Of a stretch of 64,000 nt of DNA, positions 35,101 to 48,136 are shown in pieces. Within the stretch, counting starts at the first letter, position 1. Each line of letters opens with the position of its first letter. The stretch comes from Cerioporus squamosus (lineage: Eukaryota; Basidiomycota; Agaricomycetes; Polyporales; Polyporaceae): contig JABYQS010000016.1 of assembly GCA_022592435.1 (NCBI GenBank), forward strand, positions 62,001 through 126,000, given 5' to 3'. Both the position numbers and the translations under genes were made by a program. Under the pieces are notes generated by a model that had not been told where the DNA came from, ran no database searches, and saw nothing but the letters and a program-made list of their open reading frames with translations.

Positions 35101-35667
35101 GCTGCACACGACGGTCGATTCGCGCGTCGGGAGAGGAGGGAAACGCAAGTCACGCACCTTCACTGATGATGCCTGTAGTCGACCGATGGCCAGATTGCCT
35201 GAGAGAGACCTCCCTTGGGATTGCGATAGACAACTCTCCCTCATCCCCTTCCTGGAGTGACGAGTAGACCTTCCGCCTGAGCTCTGGATGGCTATGTATG
35301 TCCACGTTCGAGAGGCTGAGGTTTGCGAGAGGATCCGAGTGGACGAAATCCGCGGGATGGGAAGCCACGGACACGCTGTGGATGACTGTACGCGGATGAG
35401 ACACACGTCGAGTGGAACGCGATCACAGGTCAAGTCGCGATACTAACCACACTGGCGAGCGTGCAGGTGTATAGTCTTGAGGTCCTTGCTGGTTGGAACC
35501 ACAGTGATCTCCGTGTGGCCCTGTGAATAGGGTGGGTTACAAAGAGAGTACGAGCGTGTGGATGTGCAACATACCCATAGGCTCCCGGAGAAGTCAACCT
35601 CGAGGACAACCTTTTGGTGGCTAGTAGAGACGTCACTGGGTGTCAGTACTGTCGCCTGAAGAACCAT
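29182..35667 (-). CDS. TAF2: TFIID subunit TAF2 with three C-terminal bromodomains
   Basis: Seventeen exons, all in phase (1872 aa): 35575-35667, 35448-35520, 35158-35385, 34680-35101, 33597-34619, 33105-33539, 32933-33052, 32715-32876, 32550-32660, 32272-32499, 32150-32217, 31746-32102, 31166-31696, 30922-31112, 29917-30871, 29584-29862, 29182-29524. Residues 1-620 form the M1-aminopeptidase-like part that helps TFIID bind the initiator. The zinc-binding HExxH motif is absent (SHALACQWIG in its place), as in other TAF2. Residues 650-1100 match the HEAT-like part. Three bromodomains follow: BD1 about 1250-1345 (QPVDP, SPMDLGTM, NNAKTYN), BD2 about 1620-1740 (KPVDP, NPMDFSTI, SNCRKFN) and BD3 about 1740-1860 (EPVDP, NNAIVFN). 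All keep the Asn that reads acetyl-lysine; BD3 lacks the PMD motif. Pro/Lys-rich linkers separate them. Animal and budding-yeast TAF2 lack these domains. Confidence 0.93.
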
Positions 35668-36094
35668 ACGAGAGAAAAGACACGTATATAGAGAAACCTC
35701 TTCGGAGATGCTCCCTCTGCATGGTCCAGGACTCCTGACGAGCGAATCTGTCGCTAGAGCGCGTTTCCCAGAGCAGAAAGGGCACCAGCAGAGAGCAGAA
35801 AGACAGCGAGTGGTAGATAGCAGACAGCAGCAGGCAGCGAGCGGACAAGCAGGGAGAGAGGCCGTGGTCAGCGGAGACGACGACTCGGAGCACCCATCGA
35901 CTCGTCCAGCTCAAGGAGGTCGCGGATTACGTAATGGAGTGACTGAGCGCATCGCGGCTAGGGTTACGATCCAGCTAGGGTTAGAGATCGATCCTCGATC
36001 TACAGCATCGCCAAAAAATCTCGCTCAGCTCTCCGCTCGTCTCTGCCTGCTACTAGTACTACTACTTCGCCTTGCCTCTGGCACACCCGCCCCG
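35668..36094. promoter_or_regulatory. Shared promoter region of TAF2 and LTV1
   Basis: 427 bp between the two divergent start codons. It contains the paired TAGGGTTA boxes at 35958-35983 and a short pyrimidine-rich stretch before LTV1. No TATA box is evident on either side. Confidence 0.6.
35958..35983 (+). promoter_or_regulatory. Two telobox-like CTAGGGTTA motifs
   Basis: Exact copies of CTAGGGTTA at 35958-35966 and 35975-35983, 17 nt apart, lie about 110-140 nt before the LTV1 start codon. TTAGGG-type boxes bound by Tbf1/Rap1-like factors mark ribosome-biogenesis promoters in several fungi, and LTV1 is such a gene. Confidence 0.5.
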
Positions 36095-37960
36095 ATGCCT
36101 CCAAAGTCCATCTTCCGCCAGCCCGGCGCACAACACTTCCAGGTCGTCCACAGATCCCAGCGCGACCCCCTCATCCACGACCCCGAGGCCAGCAAGCATG
36201 TCCTGAAGCCAGTTGTTCGCGGAAACCTGGTCAAGGTATGCTATCGATGCTCCGCCGTATGCAGGACATGGCTCACGCGCGAGACTCTCAGGGTAAGTCT
36301 CGGGCAGAGCTTGAACAACTCCTTGCACCATCCGACCTCGAGCACGACAAGCAGCGAGCGAACATCGGCGAGGCCGCCGCCTATGGCATCTACTTCGACG
36401 ACACACAATATGACTACATGCAGCACTTGAAGCCTGTTGGCGTACAAGAGGATGGCGTTGATAGCATCTGGCTTGAGGCTCCGGCTTCGTCAAAATCGAA
36501 AGGCAAGGGCAGAGCCAAGGATCCCATCGAACTCCTCGACCTTCCCGAGGGGACGCTCCCCTCCAAGTCCGAGCTCCCCAGAAACTACGAGGCGCAGCAG
36601 GACATCCCTTCTTCTATCGCAGGCTTCCAACCGGACATGGATCCGCATCTGCGCCAAGTCCTTGAGGCCCTGGAGGACGATGCATTCGTGGACGAGGGGT
36701 TAGAAGACGACTTCTTCGGAGCGCTTGTTGCGGATGGAGAGCGCGCACCGGACCAAGACTTCGGATTTAAGTTCAGGGAGGAGGGTCTGCCGGATGGCGA
36801 AAATGCTGTTGAAGAGGGAGACGTGGTACCTGGGGAGGGCGAAGACGAATCTTGGGAAGCTAGGTTCGCTCGCTTCAAGCGGGAGCAGAAGTCCGTTCCC
36901 CAGGACGAGGATGCCTCCGACTTCGATGCATATTCAGAAGGCGGGGACACCATTGGGACTCTACCCCAGATGTCCGTAATTGGAGCCAAGAAGCGGCGAC
37001 GAAAGGGCGCGTCGGACGCGTCAGGGTACAGCATGAGCAGCTCCTCTATGTGGCGCAACGAGAACCTCACCATTCTAGACGAGAGGTTCGATCAGGTGTG
37101 CTTCGCGCGTTGTCTCCTACTTCGTCCCGAGCTGCAGTTGACTCTGCCGACAGATTCAACACGAGTACGACTCGTCTGACGAGGAAGACGAGGAGCACTC
37201 CTTTGACGACCTGGACGAGGCTCCTGACCTCATCGCGTCCCGCGCCGACTTCGAGGATATGATGGACGAGTTTCTCGAGAAGTACGAAGTCATCGCCGGC
37301 AAGATGCGTCCCACGCTCCCCGGCTCCGCGACGGAGAAGCTCGACACTGTCCGAAAGGCTCTCGGAGAGGCGAAGATCCGTGACGCGGAAGAGAGCGACT
37401 CCGAGGGTGACGACATCCTCATGCCGCTTGACGTCGATGACAAGAAGGACAGGTGGGATTGCGAGACCATCTTGAGTGAGTAGAACTCGTAGCAGTGTCG
37501 TAATGCGTGGCAGCCTCTGATGACTTGTGGCTCCAGCGACGTATAGCAACCTGGAAAACCACCCGCGACTCATCCGAGCACGGAGTGACAAGTCTGTCCC
37601 CAAGATCCGACTCGATCCCAAGACCGGTCTCCCCTCTGTTCTTGAGGAGCAACCGTCGAAGAAGCCTCCACCAGCAGATTCCTCCGCGACCGACGAGGAC
37701 GAGGAAGATGACCGACGTACGTTGTTCACACATCTGACATGCGAATGTCAGCTCATGTTCCACCAGCTGCCCACGTCACGATCACTCGTCCAAAGGACGA
37801 GACCCCGGAGGAGAAGAAGGCTCGCAAGCAGGCCGTCAAGGCGGAGCGTCAGGCTCGTCGGTCAGACAAAAAGGCCACCAAGGAGCAGTTTTCAAAGGCG
37901 ACGCGGCAACAAGCTCAGTCGCTAACCCAGCGAGAAAAGACGAAGATGCGGAAGTTGTGA
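36095..37960 (+). CDS. LTV1: Ribosome biogenesis protein LTV1 (40S export/assembly)
   Basis: Five exons: 36095-36235, 36292-37095, 37154-37475, 37537-37716, 37767-37960; 546 aa, phases consistent. Ltv1 accompanies the pre-40S particle with Enp1 and Rps3 and is released before final maturation. The N-terminal signature is plain: PKSIFRQPGAQHFQVVHRSQ followed by RDPLIHD and VLKPVVRGN. FDDTQYDYMQHLKPVG comes near residue 90, the middle is acidic, CETILTTYSNLENHPRL lies near 418, and the basic C-terminus has RPKDETPEEKKARKQAVKAE. The last intron could also end at 37751, but that would be only 35 nt; the 50-nt choice was preferred. Confidence 0.95.
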
Positions 37961-38259
37961 TCTGCACTATGCGCCAGCTTATTATGCGTTGTATACCAGA
38001 CGTTTCGTGCTTGTGGAAGCACCGTTCGAGGTTATTGCCTTCCAGGTCGTCACGTTCATGCGGGGTGATGTATATATGATTTTGGAGTGACGAGATGCAG
38101 GGTATCTTTGTACATGATATAAAGGATGCAGCTGGTATGCGAGTTGGAATCAAGACCAAAGAACAGAGATCGCGACAAGCGTCCGAAAGGCATGAGACTG
38201 CCCAGTAAAGTACACTGACAGCTAATATCACAAGGTCATGCAAGGTCGTGTTCAATCAG

Positions 38260-41200
38260 TTACCAGTCAGGCCAGAGGTCGAGGAGGCTGTTTCCTTCCT
38301 CCTCAGGTGCATCATGCTGCTTCATCCACCGGTCCGGTACCTGTGATATGCAAGTCAACTTCCATCTCGCCGATCTGTATCAGACACGAAAGCTTACCAG
38401 CGGGAAGTAGCGCTCCATGGCAGAGAGGAAACGGTGTCTGTATTGCTTGGGACCGATAATGGTCGGTTCGCCCTTGTTCGCACCACCTAGGAAGGTCGAG
38501 TCCTTGACCCAGCTCTCAAGTTTCTTGTCCCACGTATAAGTCCTGATGTAATCTGTCGTGTCGAACGAGCGCAAGTCAGTATTCGCTACTCGGATGGGAT
38601 AGCTCATACGCACCGACGATGCCGACCACTAGTTCGTTCTTCGCGCTATCAACACCAACCACCAGCGAGTAGTCCATGACGTTGATGTCAGCCAAGAACT
38701 TGCTGTCGTTGAATAAGGCGCCTCGCAAAATCCGCTTCGAATGCTCGCGGAGATAGAAGGGCGTCAAGTGGGCCGCTGTATACGACTATTGAATGCGTGA
38801 GCTCCGCGACGTGTAAGTAGCTCACTTTGCACAAGATTCTCGTCCAAAAGAACCTCGTTTTCTCGACCGGTAGCATGGACATGCCTATTGCGAGTGGAGC
38901 CCTTGAGATCGTAGATCTAGGATAGTTCTGTGAGAGTCACTTCTGAGGGTAGAGTGGAGCATGCAAACCTTGGAGAAGTGTCGGTCGTAGAATAGGTTCT
39001 CCATGACCAGCAGATTCATCTGCGTGACCTTCGACTTGCTACTGCCCTGGTGCTTCTGCGACTTCCGGAACGTAATCTTGTAACAGCCGAAGATCTTCGC
39101 AAGTAGAGTAGGTCGCTGTATGCCCCGTTAGCCAAGGTAGGAACCTCTAACAGACTAACCACCTACTTTCGCAACGACAGCAGACGACATGTAGTCGAAG
39201 TATGCTGGCGCGAACGTCTCCATGGCTTGCAGCTCAGCCCGAGAGAGCTCCTTCGCGATAAATCGGTCATCTGAAGGCCGGTCAGATTCGATGCGGGGAG
39301 AAGTGATTAGGTCATACCAAGTGTCTTCAGGAACGCGGACCCGGACTTGCCCCCACTGGCATCAAACTTAACACACCGTGCAAGCGACTCGATGATACTC
39401 CGTTCGCAATCGTATGTCCTACGCAATGCATCGAACTGCTCCGGGTATAGCAAGGTACAGCTGATGGTCAAACCACCACTCTCGAAGGCTGGGATACGAT
39501 GTCAGTCTTCCAGAAATCCCAAGTGGTCGGTGACTTACATATGGCCCACGGAAGCTTTGAGGAAGGAACACGCAGCTCCTCCGTGGGGTCAGCACCGTCA
39601 GTGCTATCAACATTGACCACGCCCCATGTTGATGTAGACTCTGCCACGGACCAGTCGTCGGGCATGAACGCTTCACCGCCTGCTTCGCGCGCCAAACGCT
39701 TCTCCGCGCGAGACTTCGACAACATCTCCCGATATTGCGGCGAGCTGCAGAATGTTGGTCAGTACGGCTATGATAGTAGAGTGGGGTACACCTTACTTCA
39801 ATGCCAGCGCGATGATAGACGTCGGCTCGTCAGTCCGAACGACCATCGATGATTCACGGAATATATGCTCGGGATCAGCCATAGGATCATCTGGGTCCAC
39901 TTCGGAACGACCGCGAGGTGGTGCCTGCTGGGGCCAAAGACCTGACAATGCCTTCAGGATAGATGCCCGTCCGGAGGGGCCCATATCGATGTCAGTTGGC
40001 GGAGGAGTCATGGGAACCATCCCGTTGGCTGCTGTAGGAGAGAGCATTGGAGAGCTCATCATTGAAGGAGGGACTTCGATCTCTTGGAGAGATGAAGCAC
40101 GCTCTGCAGTGGATACGTCAACCGACTCTCTCGGGACAGCCTGTTTCCCTGTAGAAGAGACGGACGGTTGTTCTTCAGCGGGTTCAAGGACGACGACGGG
40201 TGCTGGAGGAGAAGTTTCAAGAGTCTTCTGAGGGCTCTTCTGCGGGCTCTTGGAGTCGACATTGTCATCGTCCTCGCCGCCGCCCTCATCGTCAGCTTCG
40301 CTCGAGTCCGAGCTTTCCGACTCTTCATCCTTGATTGCATCCTTGATACTCTCCAGGACCTCGACCTTCGCACGAGCCGAAGCGACAGGACGTGCCCGCT
40401 TCCCGCGGATGACAGCGTATCGGCGACTTGCTCGCTCGTTATCCTTGTTCATGCGCTCGAAATGCTTGGCGATGTTTGACACCTTCGAGCCGGGTGCAGG
40501 AGCGCGTCTGAACGTCGACTTCGGATTGACGACACTGGACGGACGGGCTGGAACCTTGTCCTTGGGACCAAGCCGTATAACAGGCTTCGACCGAGGTTTC
40601 GCGCCGGGTGCGGGCGTGGCAGACTTGCCGGGAGGTGGAGAGGCTCTCCCATGACGGACGGTAGAGTCGGTATTCGCGCGTGAGAAGGATGGTCGTTTAT
40701 CCGGCGACGTCCGTCGGGAGGTCGTGCGGGAGTCAGGGTAGTTTCCGATTGGGATGCGACTGCCTGGACCAGGCTGCCCCAGGTTACGCTTGGCGAGGTA
40801 TTTCGGAGCAATATTGGCTGCATAGCTCGACTCGAAGTCCGACACGGAGGACCGCTTGCTCAAGAATGCCTGCTGGTGCTGACGAGTCTTGTGACGAGGA
40901 CGGGGGCGGATCGACGGAGAACCCTCTTGCTCGCTCTCAGATACTGGGACGCCAGGAGCTAACGCGGTCTTCGTGAGATCCTCCACACCCTGCGGCGGCA
41001 GATAGTCCTGATACTTCTTTACAAGCTCAGCAACACTGGGATACACAGAGACCCGCCGAGGTAAACGAGACATCGCATGCGTGGGCCTCTGGCCATCTTC
41101 GGATGGTTCTATGGGCTCGAATCCCGCCTGGGTGGCGCAGTCAGTTTCAAACTCCAGAGCGTATGAAACAGGGCGACGAACCTGAGGAGGAGAGATACCA

Positions 41201-44200
41201 TCATCCGACATCACACCTTCGCCTCGTCCAGCACCAATCGTCGAGTCGCTATCCGGGTCAGACTTCGCGGGGTCACTGACCTTCTGCACTGATCTCAGCG
41301 GGAGGAAGCAAAACAGGCTCGCGTGCCGGAGTCACCGTCGCATCGGTCGCGCTCGGTTTCTCAACCTCCGACGGTGGCGACTCTTTGACGTTCCGCTCGG
41401 ACGATTCGTCGGGCGGACCGGACAAGGACTCAGACTCCGAAGCCTCTGAAGCAGAGGACATGGACGTGAACGAATCCCCCGTGACACGACGCATGGTTGG
41501 CATAGACGGCAGGTTCTCCTCGACCTCCGACACACTCGCAGGCGCGGGGCGATCGAAGTCGGGGATGTAGAAGTCACCCCGCTTTGGAAATATTGCCCTG
41601 ACCGAGTTGAACGCCGTACGACGTCCGCCCATCATACCCTTGTCAGACGATGTGGAGAAGCGCATCTTCGGAAGTCGGTCAAAGTCCTGCTGCCAGGCGA
41701 CGATCCGGTCCTGGCGGTACGCGCGGACCTGGTTGAGGGCGAGCGTGTCCGTCGGAGGGTGTCCTTGTAGATCTGGTCGATGAGTCGTGCAATCTCCTCC
41801 CTCTCCAACTCAGCCTTGTTGATCAACGCGGCGATGTACGTATTGAAGTGCTCGTCGACGGCCTCCTCGTCTCCCGTTGACGCCTCCTGCGCCTCCTTCT
41901 GGAGCATCTGAAGATCGCCAATCAGGTCCGTGTACCAGTTGTGGTTCCGGCGGTGAAGCCTCTGATAGTCCGCGTTCTTGATTTCGAGCTGCGTCTCCGG
42001 ACGAACACGGACCTGCATAGGTGGGTAGACGATCTCATGGAGGATGATGGGGTCCGTCACAAAGCGCACGGTCATACCTTTGATCGCAAAGTAGCGAACA
42101 TGGTGCTGGTAGATGTTGTGCTGACACCCTGCGCCCTGCACAAGCTGGACGTCCGCGGGATAGAAGTGGAGTTCGAGGAACTTCGCGAACGAGTACCGTT
42201 GCATCTCCGGAGACACGGGTATGAACGGCGTCGCGGAGCCGCAGACTCGACATGCGCTCCAGGTGATGATGGTTTCGGGAGAAGGGAGCCAATTGGCGTG
42301 GTTAATGATCTGGCCGTCCCACTGCTCGACCGCGACGCAAAGGCGTGTCTCGTTGTGCACGTAGAACTTGCAGTGCCGCGCAAGCGGTTGGTTGCAGCTC
42401 TTGTTCTCGCAGATCGCCCGAGGATCCAAGAACTGCCGGAGAGTGTCCATAGCCGCGTTCTCGATGAACTGTCCGAGGGTGCAATCGTTCTCGCCGTAGA
42501 AAGTGATGTACTCCAGCTTCGGCGGAAAACACGCACGGTGCATACCCAGCTCGTCCATCGGGAGAGTGAGTTCCCAAAGACTGATGCACTGGTACTTCTC
42601 CACCTGGAAGTCATCTCTGTTCTTCCGCAGGTACCACTCCCATATGCGCCGTTGCTCAGAGTGCTGCCACTTCACGTATTGATAGCGGCTCTCGAGAGCG
42701 ATGTCCTGCACAGTCTTCAGTTGCAGAGCGGCCCGCTCCAGCGGAGTACGAGGTAAAGGGGAGGATGTGACGACCTGAGAGAAGAAACTGGGGGAAGCAT
42801 TGGGGGGAATGTCGAAGTAGCCAGGCCGCTCGTCGAGCCTAGGAACGTTGTCAGCAGGGGTGGGTGTCCCAGGTATGTCCGGTATTCGAAGAAACTCGAT
42901 TTGGGCAGCTACATCGTCCGGGTCCGGCGTGGAAGCCGTGACCTGAACAGTAGCCGCGGAATCCTCAGGCTTATGCATGGAAGTACCCCGTTCCTCTCGC
43001 CGGATAACCTCATCCTCCCACTCTCTCTTCACACGCCTAAGCTCATCGTCCAACTCCTTCATTCGGCGGATAGGGTACGGCGGCGGGAATCGTAGCGTCG
43101 CCGAGACGGATATGAAGGTCTTCCTGTATGGCTCCACGGACTCCTGGATTCGTCGAGAGAGTAAAATTTGTTCTGCGTCTTCATCGGGAAGATCCTCGAT
43201 TGTATGCTCCTGTCGGTGCTCTGAGACCTCCTCAACAGAGGCGGAAGAGTGCGCTGTAGAGAAGCCAGACCCTGCAACAGGCGTGGTGGCGTCGGAAGAA
43301 TATGAGGGAGGCGTGGCTTCCATGGTGAACGGAGGCAGAGTGATGACGGAGTCCTTCCAGAGGTGAGTCTCCAACTTCAAGTTCCGGACAATGAAGGCAA
43401 GGAATCGAGTGACTTTCTTAACGCGTCGGAGAACCTCGATATCGCCACCACGGAGCAGGATCGTGCACCCCATCTCGCTATTGCATCCTTCGAACCGCAT
43501 GTAAGTCTTGCGTCGGCCCGGTATGAGATGGTGATCGAAAGTTTGCAAACGGAAGCGGGCGCAATGCCCAAGATGAGGCTCTAGCGCGAGCTTGTCCATC
43601 GACGAGAACACGTCACCCTGTGTCATCCGGGCAACGAACTGCACGGCGGATGGCTTGACCGCCCGCGCAACAGCTATTTGACGCTTCGCAAGAGCATCCA
43701 AGGCCAGCCTCGAAACAGACTTCTCCGCGAGGACCACGTGCGGCCGCAAAGCCGCGATTCGGCTTGCTAAGTTCCCGAGATACTCCTTCTCCTGTCGGAA
43801 GATCTGCCCGAAGTGCATGTACTGACCCTCCACACGGTGGAACTCGAGCGGGAAGGTAACGAGCATGACACGTGGGTTACGCAGATTCCGAGACATCTGC
43901 TTATGCGCGACGTTCTTCGTGATGACTGCGCCGTCGACATATTCGGAGTCCTTGGGTGACCCGCCAGGGATCTTCTTGATCTTCACGTAGCGACGAACGT
44001 CCATATCAGCGCCTTGTCTGTGAGGATGGGCGGTGAAGGTGAGCTCCCGAGCTATCCTCAAAGCCAGTTTGAGCAGTGTCTCCTCCCACTCGCGGATGTT
44101 AGGGATATCCTCAGCGGTGAGCATCTGGCGCAGCATGGTGCGGAGGTGGAACATAGAGATAAGATTCAGTTCCTGTGCATAGCTGTTGTCGTTGATTGAG

Positions 44201-45796
44201 TCTCAGGTCTGATAGCATATTGGGTAGATCACGTACGCTGTGCTTTCTCTTCTGGTGCGCCAGCCCGGCTCACCGAATGCGGTAGCGCTGAAGCTCTCCC
44301 CGAGACGGCTCTGAACACGACTGCGAATAAACGGTGGAGAAGCATCGAAGTCCCCGTAGGAGTTGAACCGCGACCGCAGTACGCCCGGACTCTCCATAGC
44401 ATGCGATTGCTCTGGAGAGCTCATAGGAAACTGGACAGAGCTCGTAGCACCCTCGACCGTTACCGGAACAGTTACAGGAAAATCGATAGGCGTATTAGAT
44501 CCCGCGGCGGTGGGGGAGTTGTCGCGCTGGAACTTATCAGCCATGGACATGGGATCTTTGTCCTCCTCAGTCAGTGCTCTCCGGAATGGCACTGGGTTTT
44601 CGCGAAGAAATCTAGCCGACGCGAAACCGTCCAATGGGGTCATGGGACGGGAACCAAAACCGCTATCTTCGGAACCTGAGTACGCTCGCTTCGTCTCAGC
44701 TATGGAGAACAGATTGAAGGGTTCATCGGTGCGACCGAAGAGCTGGGAGGCAGCAAATGGAGACTGGGAGTGAGCGGAAAGACCAAACGAACGCGACTCC
44801 GAGCCAAACTGGTGGGCCGCGAAGGGCGAGGTCATGGATGTCATAATGGATCGGCGGTCGTCCTCGTCTTCATCGTCGTCTACCTTGGCTAACTTCTCCA
44901 AGCAGAGATTGCAGACTCGAACCATGCCTTCTTGACCGAAACGAGCTCCTTTGATGATGTTGGAGGCGCAGCGGGAACAGAAGATTTGACCTGTGACATT
45001 GCGTGAGGAAATGGAATGCATATTGGGCCAAAGAGATGCTGACCGCATATCCGGCAGTGATGCTTTCGTCTCCATGTCGTGAAGACGCTCTTGCAGTCAT
45101 AGCACTCCTTGCAGAGTTCGTCATCCATCCAGTAGTCTCGGGATAACCCTATGATACTGGTAAGATAAGCGTTTGCAGGAGCCTCAAGAGATACACACCT
45201 TCGCCGCGGATTCTACGTATAACCTTGGACACCGAAGCAGACCTCCGCAAGCTGACATTGGTCCGAATACTGCGTGCATCGCTGTCCTGGATGGGAAAGC
45301 CGGGTATAGCATAACCTCCTCCGTCTGTAGTTTCTGCTCCATAGAAGCCTCCGCGAGATGGTGGACGATCGTCTCCGGCATACGAGGGAGTTTCAGAGAC
45401 GACGGGGGTGAGAGAAACGAGAGGAGGAGCGGGGTTCGAGGCTACTATGTTGAATGGGGCAAGTTTGTCTGGTCCGGACTTGTTGGACTGATTGGAACTG
45501 GAGTATTGCAGAGACGGACGGCGTTGCTCCGGAGCAGCCCTGTCCGGCGCAGTGCTTGGATATGCTGGTGTCGCGGAAGGGCCAGCGGAAGAAAGAGGGG
45601 CAGAGAGGGTACTCTTGACCTTGGAGAACAGAGAAGATACGAGGGCATACGAGGATTGGTCATGTTCGTCCTCCTCCGAGAAGGGGTTAAACGAGGTCAG
45701 GCTGGTGACATCGTCAACAATCTTCGTACTGCTGCGGGACCTGGAGGAGGGTGCGCTCTGGGCTGGGTTCGTGAGGGAGTCTACGGACGAGTCCAT
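38260..45796 (-). CDS. FAB1: 1-phosphatidylinositol-3-phosphate 5-kinase (Fab1/PIKfyve), with apparent frameshift
   Basis: Makes PI(3,5)P2 on endosome/vacuole membranes. Exons: 45199-45796, 45044-45148, 44233-44990, a long block 44172 down to 39797, then 39539-39744, 39318-39488, 39167-39270, 38969-39115, 38826-38916, 38614-38775, 38398-38552, 38260-38340; about 2300 aa. The FYVE finger near residues 205-270 has [15 protein letters not shown] and RVCNLC. The Cpn60/TCP-1-like region follows (GCTILLRGG). The C-terminal PIP kinase has [24 protein letters not shown] and [10 protein letters not shown]. The reading frame breaks at 41757-41760: the conserved continuation [18 protein letters not shown] is read one frame over, so one base is missing here. 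The frame changes back near 41285, where either a second indel or an intron is needed. Elsewhere splicing is regular. Either a sequence error or a real lesion is possible. Confidence 0.9.
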
Positions 45797-46119
45797 GGCA
45801 GTTAGATAGCGAGGAGGATCATGGGAGTCGTGCGGTCATGAAAGCAGTTAGCGAGGTGGAGAAAGCAAGCTAAGTAGCGGCTGAGCTCTGCCCGAGACGC
45901 GAGCCTGAGGTCACTCCGCCCATCGCTAGCGCCCATTTCCATATCCGGGGACGCGTCAATCACGCGACGCGAACTTCTGTGCCCCGCTTGCGCACGTACT
46001 TGTCTGCGCGCCCTCTCCTAGGCCTGTGCCACAACCACCCCTGCCTCGTCGCTTTCCTTCTCTGTTCTCGATTTCTTTGGCTGGCGTTTCTTTCTTCTTT
46101 GTAGCATACAACACCCACC
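45797..46119. promoter_or_regulatory. Shared promoter region of FAB1 and CSN2
   Basis: 323 bp between divergent start codons. A pyrimidine-rich stretch (about 46015-46110) precedes CSN2. No TATA box was seen. Confidence 0.5.
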
Positions 46120-48136
46120 ATGGATGACGATGATGCCGATTACATGCAAGGAAGCGACGAGGTCCGCATCGGTCCTAGACAGCTCTAGTAGCGTGCTCAC
46201 GAGACAATATTGCAGGACTATGGCTTCGACTACTCAGGAGACGAGTCGGGGGATGAGGCAGGGAATGCCGATGTCGAGAACATGTACTATACCGCGAAAG
46301 GTAAGCATCTCGTTACAGGTCGAGACTGTGGCGTGGACTGAGCGGGCTGCAGCCAAGAAAGAGGATAATCCAGAACAGGCTCTGAAGGAGTTCCGAGCGA
46401 TTGTCGACAAGGAGGAAGAGAAGGGCGACTGGTACGTCTGTTATATCACACTTGTAGTCGCGGACTCTCATCTCGCGCCTCAGGGGATTCAAGGCGTTGA
46501 AACAGTCCACCAAACTACTGTTTCTCGTACTACGCAGACCAGCGGATGCTCTGAAGACGTACAAAGAGCTACTGACCTATACCAAGTCCGCTGTTACCCG
46601 CAATTATGCCGAGAAGACAATCAACAGCATCCTGGACTATGTCGGCGGTGGTAAGAGCGGTCCGGTCGAAGTCAACATCCTTGAGCAGTTCTACGAAGCC
46701 ACCAAGGCTGCTCTTGCCGAAGCCAAGAATGATGTTCGCAAGTTCGACCTCTGTTGTACTCGGTATCGTGTGCTGAATCAAAGTGATGCAGCGGTTATCG
46801 GCCAAGACGAACCTCAAGCTGGCGAAGCTTTGGCTTGATCGCAAGGAGTATGGTCGTCTGCAGAAGGTTTGCTCCTGAGCGATTGGCGCGATATAGGTCA
46901 CTTTCTCATACACCGGCACCAGATCCTTAGCGAGCTGTACCAATCAACGCTCGGTGAGAGCGGCGAGGATCAGGCTCAGAAAGGCACCCAGTTGCTGGAG
47001 ATCTACGCTCTTGAAATTCAAATGCATAACGAGAGGAAGAATTATAAGAAGCTGAAGGTCACTACCTCCCATCCTGTGATCGTCAGCTCTGTTAAAAGCA
47101 AACCCCTCCACAGGAGATCTACAACGCCTCCAACGCTGTGCGCTCTGCTATCCCTCACCCACGCATCCTCGGCGTCATCAAGGAGTGTGGTGGCAAGATG
47201 TGGATGGGTGAACGTGAGGGTGAACTCTTCATGCTGTCGGTTATGTATCCTGATCTTGCTCGTGTCGCAGGCCAGTGGAACCGTGCGAGCGAAGACTTTT
47301 TTGACTCGTTCAAGAACTACGACGAAGCTGGCTCTCCTCAGCGGATACAAGTGCTCAAGTATCTTGTGCTTGCTAACATGCTGACGGGCAGCGAGGTCAA
47401 TCCGTTCGATAGCCAAGAAACCAAGCCGTAAGTCGTCGAGCATGCTACAGCTCGGGATCCTGAAATCGACGGTGGCCTTAGGTACAAGAACGATCCTCAG
47501 ATCAAGGCGATGACTGATCTGGTCGACGCGTACCAACGTCGTGAAGTGCATGCTGCGGAGAAGATCTTGCGAGGTTGGATCATCTCTCTTTGCCAACATA
47601 TCACGCTGACACCTTATGCAGACAACAAGGCTACCATCATGGATGACCCCTTCATCAGGTCTTACATCGGCGAGCTCTTGCGCAGTCTGCGGACACAGTA
47701 TCTTATCGACTTGATCAAGCCATACACCCGCCTAGAACTCACGTTCTTGGCCAAGGTGCGACCGTTTTGTGGGCCATCTGAGCGTGGGTCTGACACAACT
47801 ATAGCAATTGAATGTCGACACCGACGAGGTCGAGGAGCTCCTCATTGGCCTCATCCTAGAAGGCAGGATAGAAGGCCGGATCGACCAAGTTGCCATGCGT
47901 CTTGAGCTAGAGTCCAAGTACGTGCCACGGCGGACATATACCGGTCAATGGTTAATCCACAGCGTTCCTCCAGGCATAGCCTCCAGAAGAAGCGTTACGG
48001 CGCCCTGGATAAATGGAGCACCGCGCTCGACTCGATACATTCGACGGTCATTGGCAAGAATCACAGCGGCTCGCGAGGAGACTTCAGCAGTTACGGCATG
48101 TCAGATAGCTTCGGTTCAGGCCCAGACAGGTGGTGA
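46120..48136 (+). CDS. CSN2: COP9 signalosome subunit 2
   Basis: Twelve exons, all in phase (476 aa): 46120-46161, 46216-46300, 46353-46431, 46484-46733, 46792-46866, 46923-47057, 47114-47219, 47271-47427, 47482-47573, 47622-47755, 47805-47917, 47974-48136. CSN2 is the scaffold that contacts cullin-RBX1 while the signalosome removes NEDD8. An acidic N-terminus ([14 protein letters not shown]) is followed by [19 protein letters not shown] and the helical repeats with [34 protein letters not shown] and [15 protein letters not shown]. Next come [27 protein letters not shown] and [14 protein letters not shown], then the PCI domain with [25 protein letters not shown] and EGRIDQV. The C-terminal helix has [14 protein letters not shown], followed by a Ser/Gly tail. 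Confidence 0.96.

Noticed and set aside
35958..35983. TAGGGTTA boxes as an internal telomere remnant
   Set aside because: Only two separated copies, not a tandem array, and located in a compact promoter.
37717..37751. 35-nt last intron in LTV1
   Set aside because: Too short for this genome; the 50-nt alternative ending at 37766 also keeps the frame and leaves a branch-like CTGAC at a normal distance.
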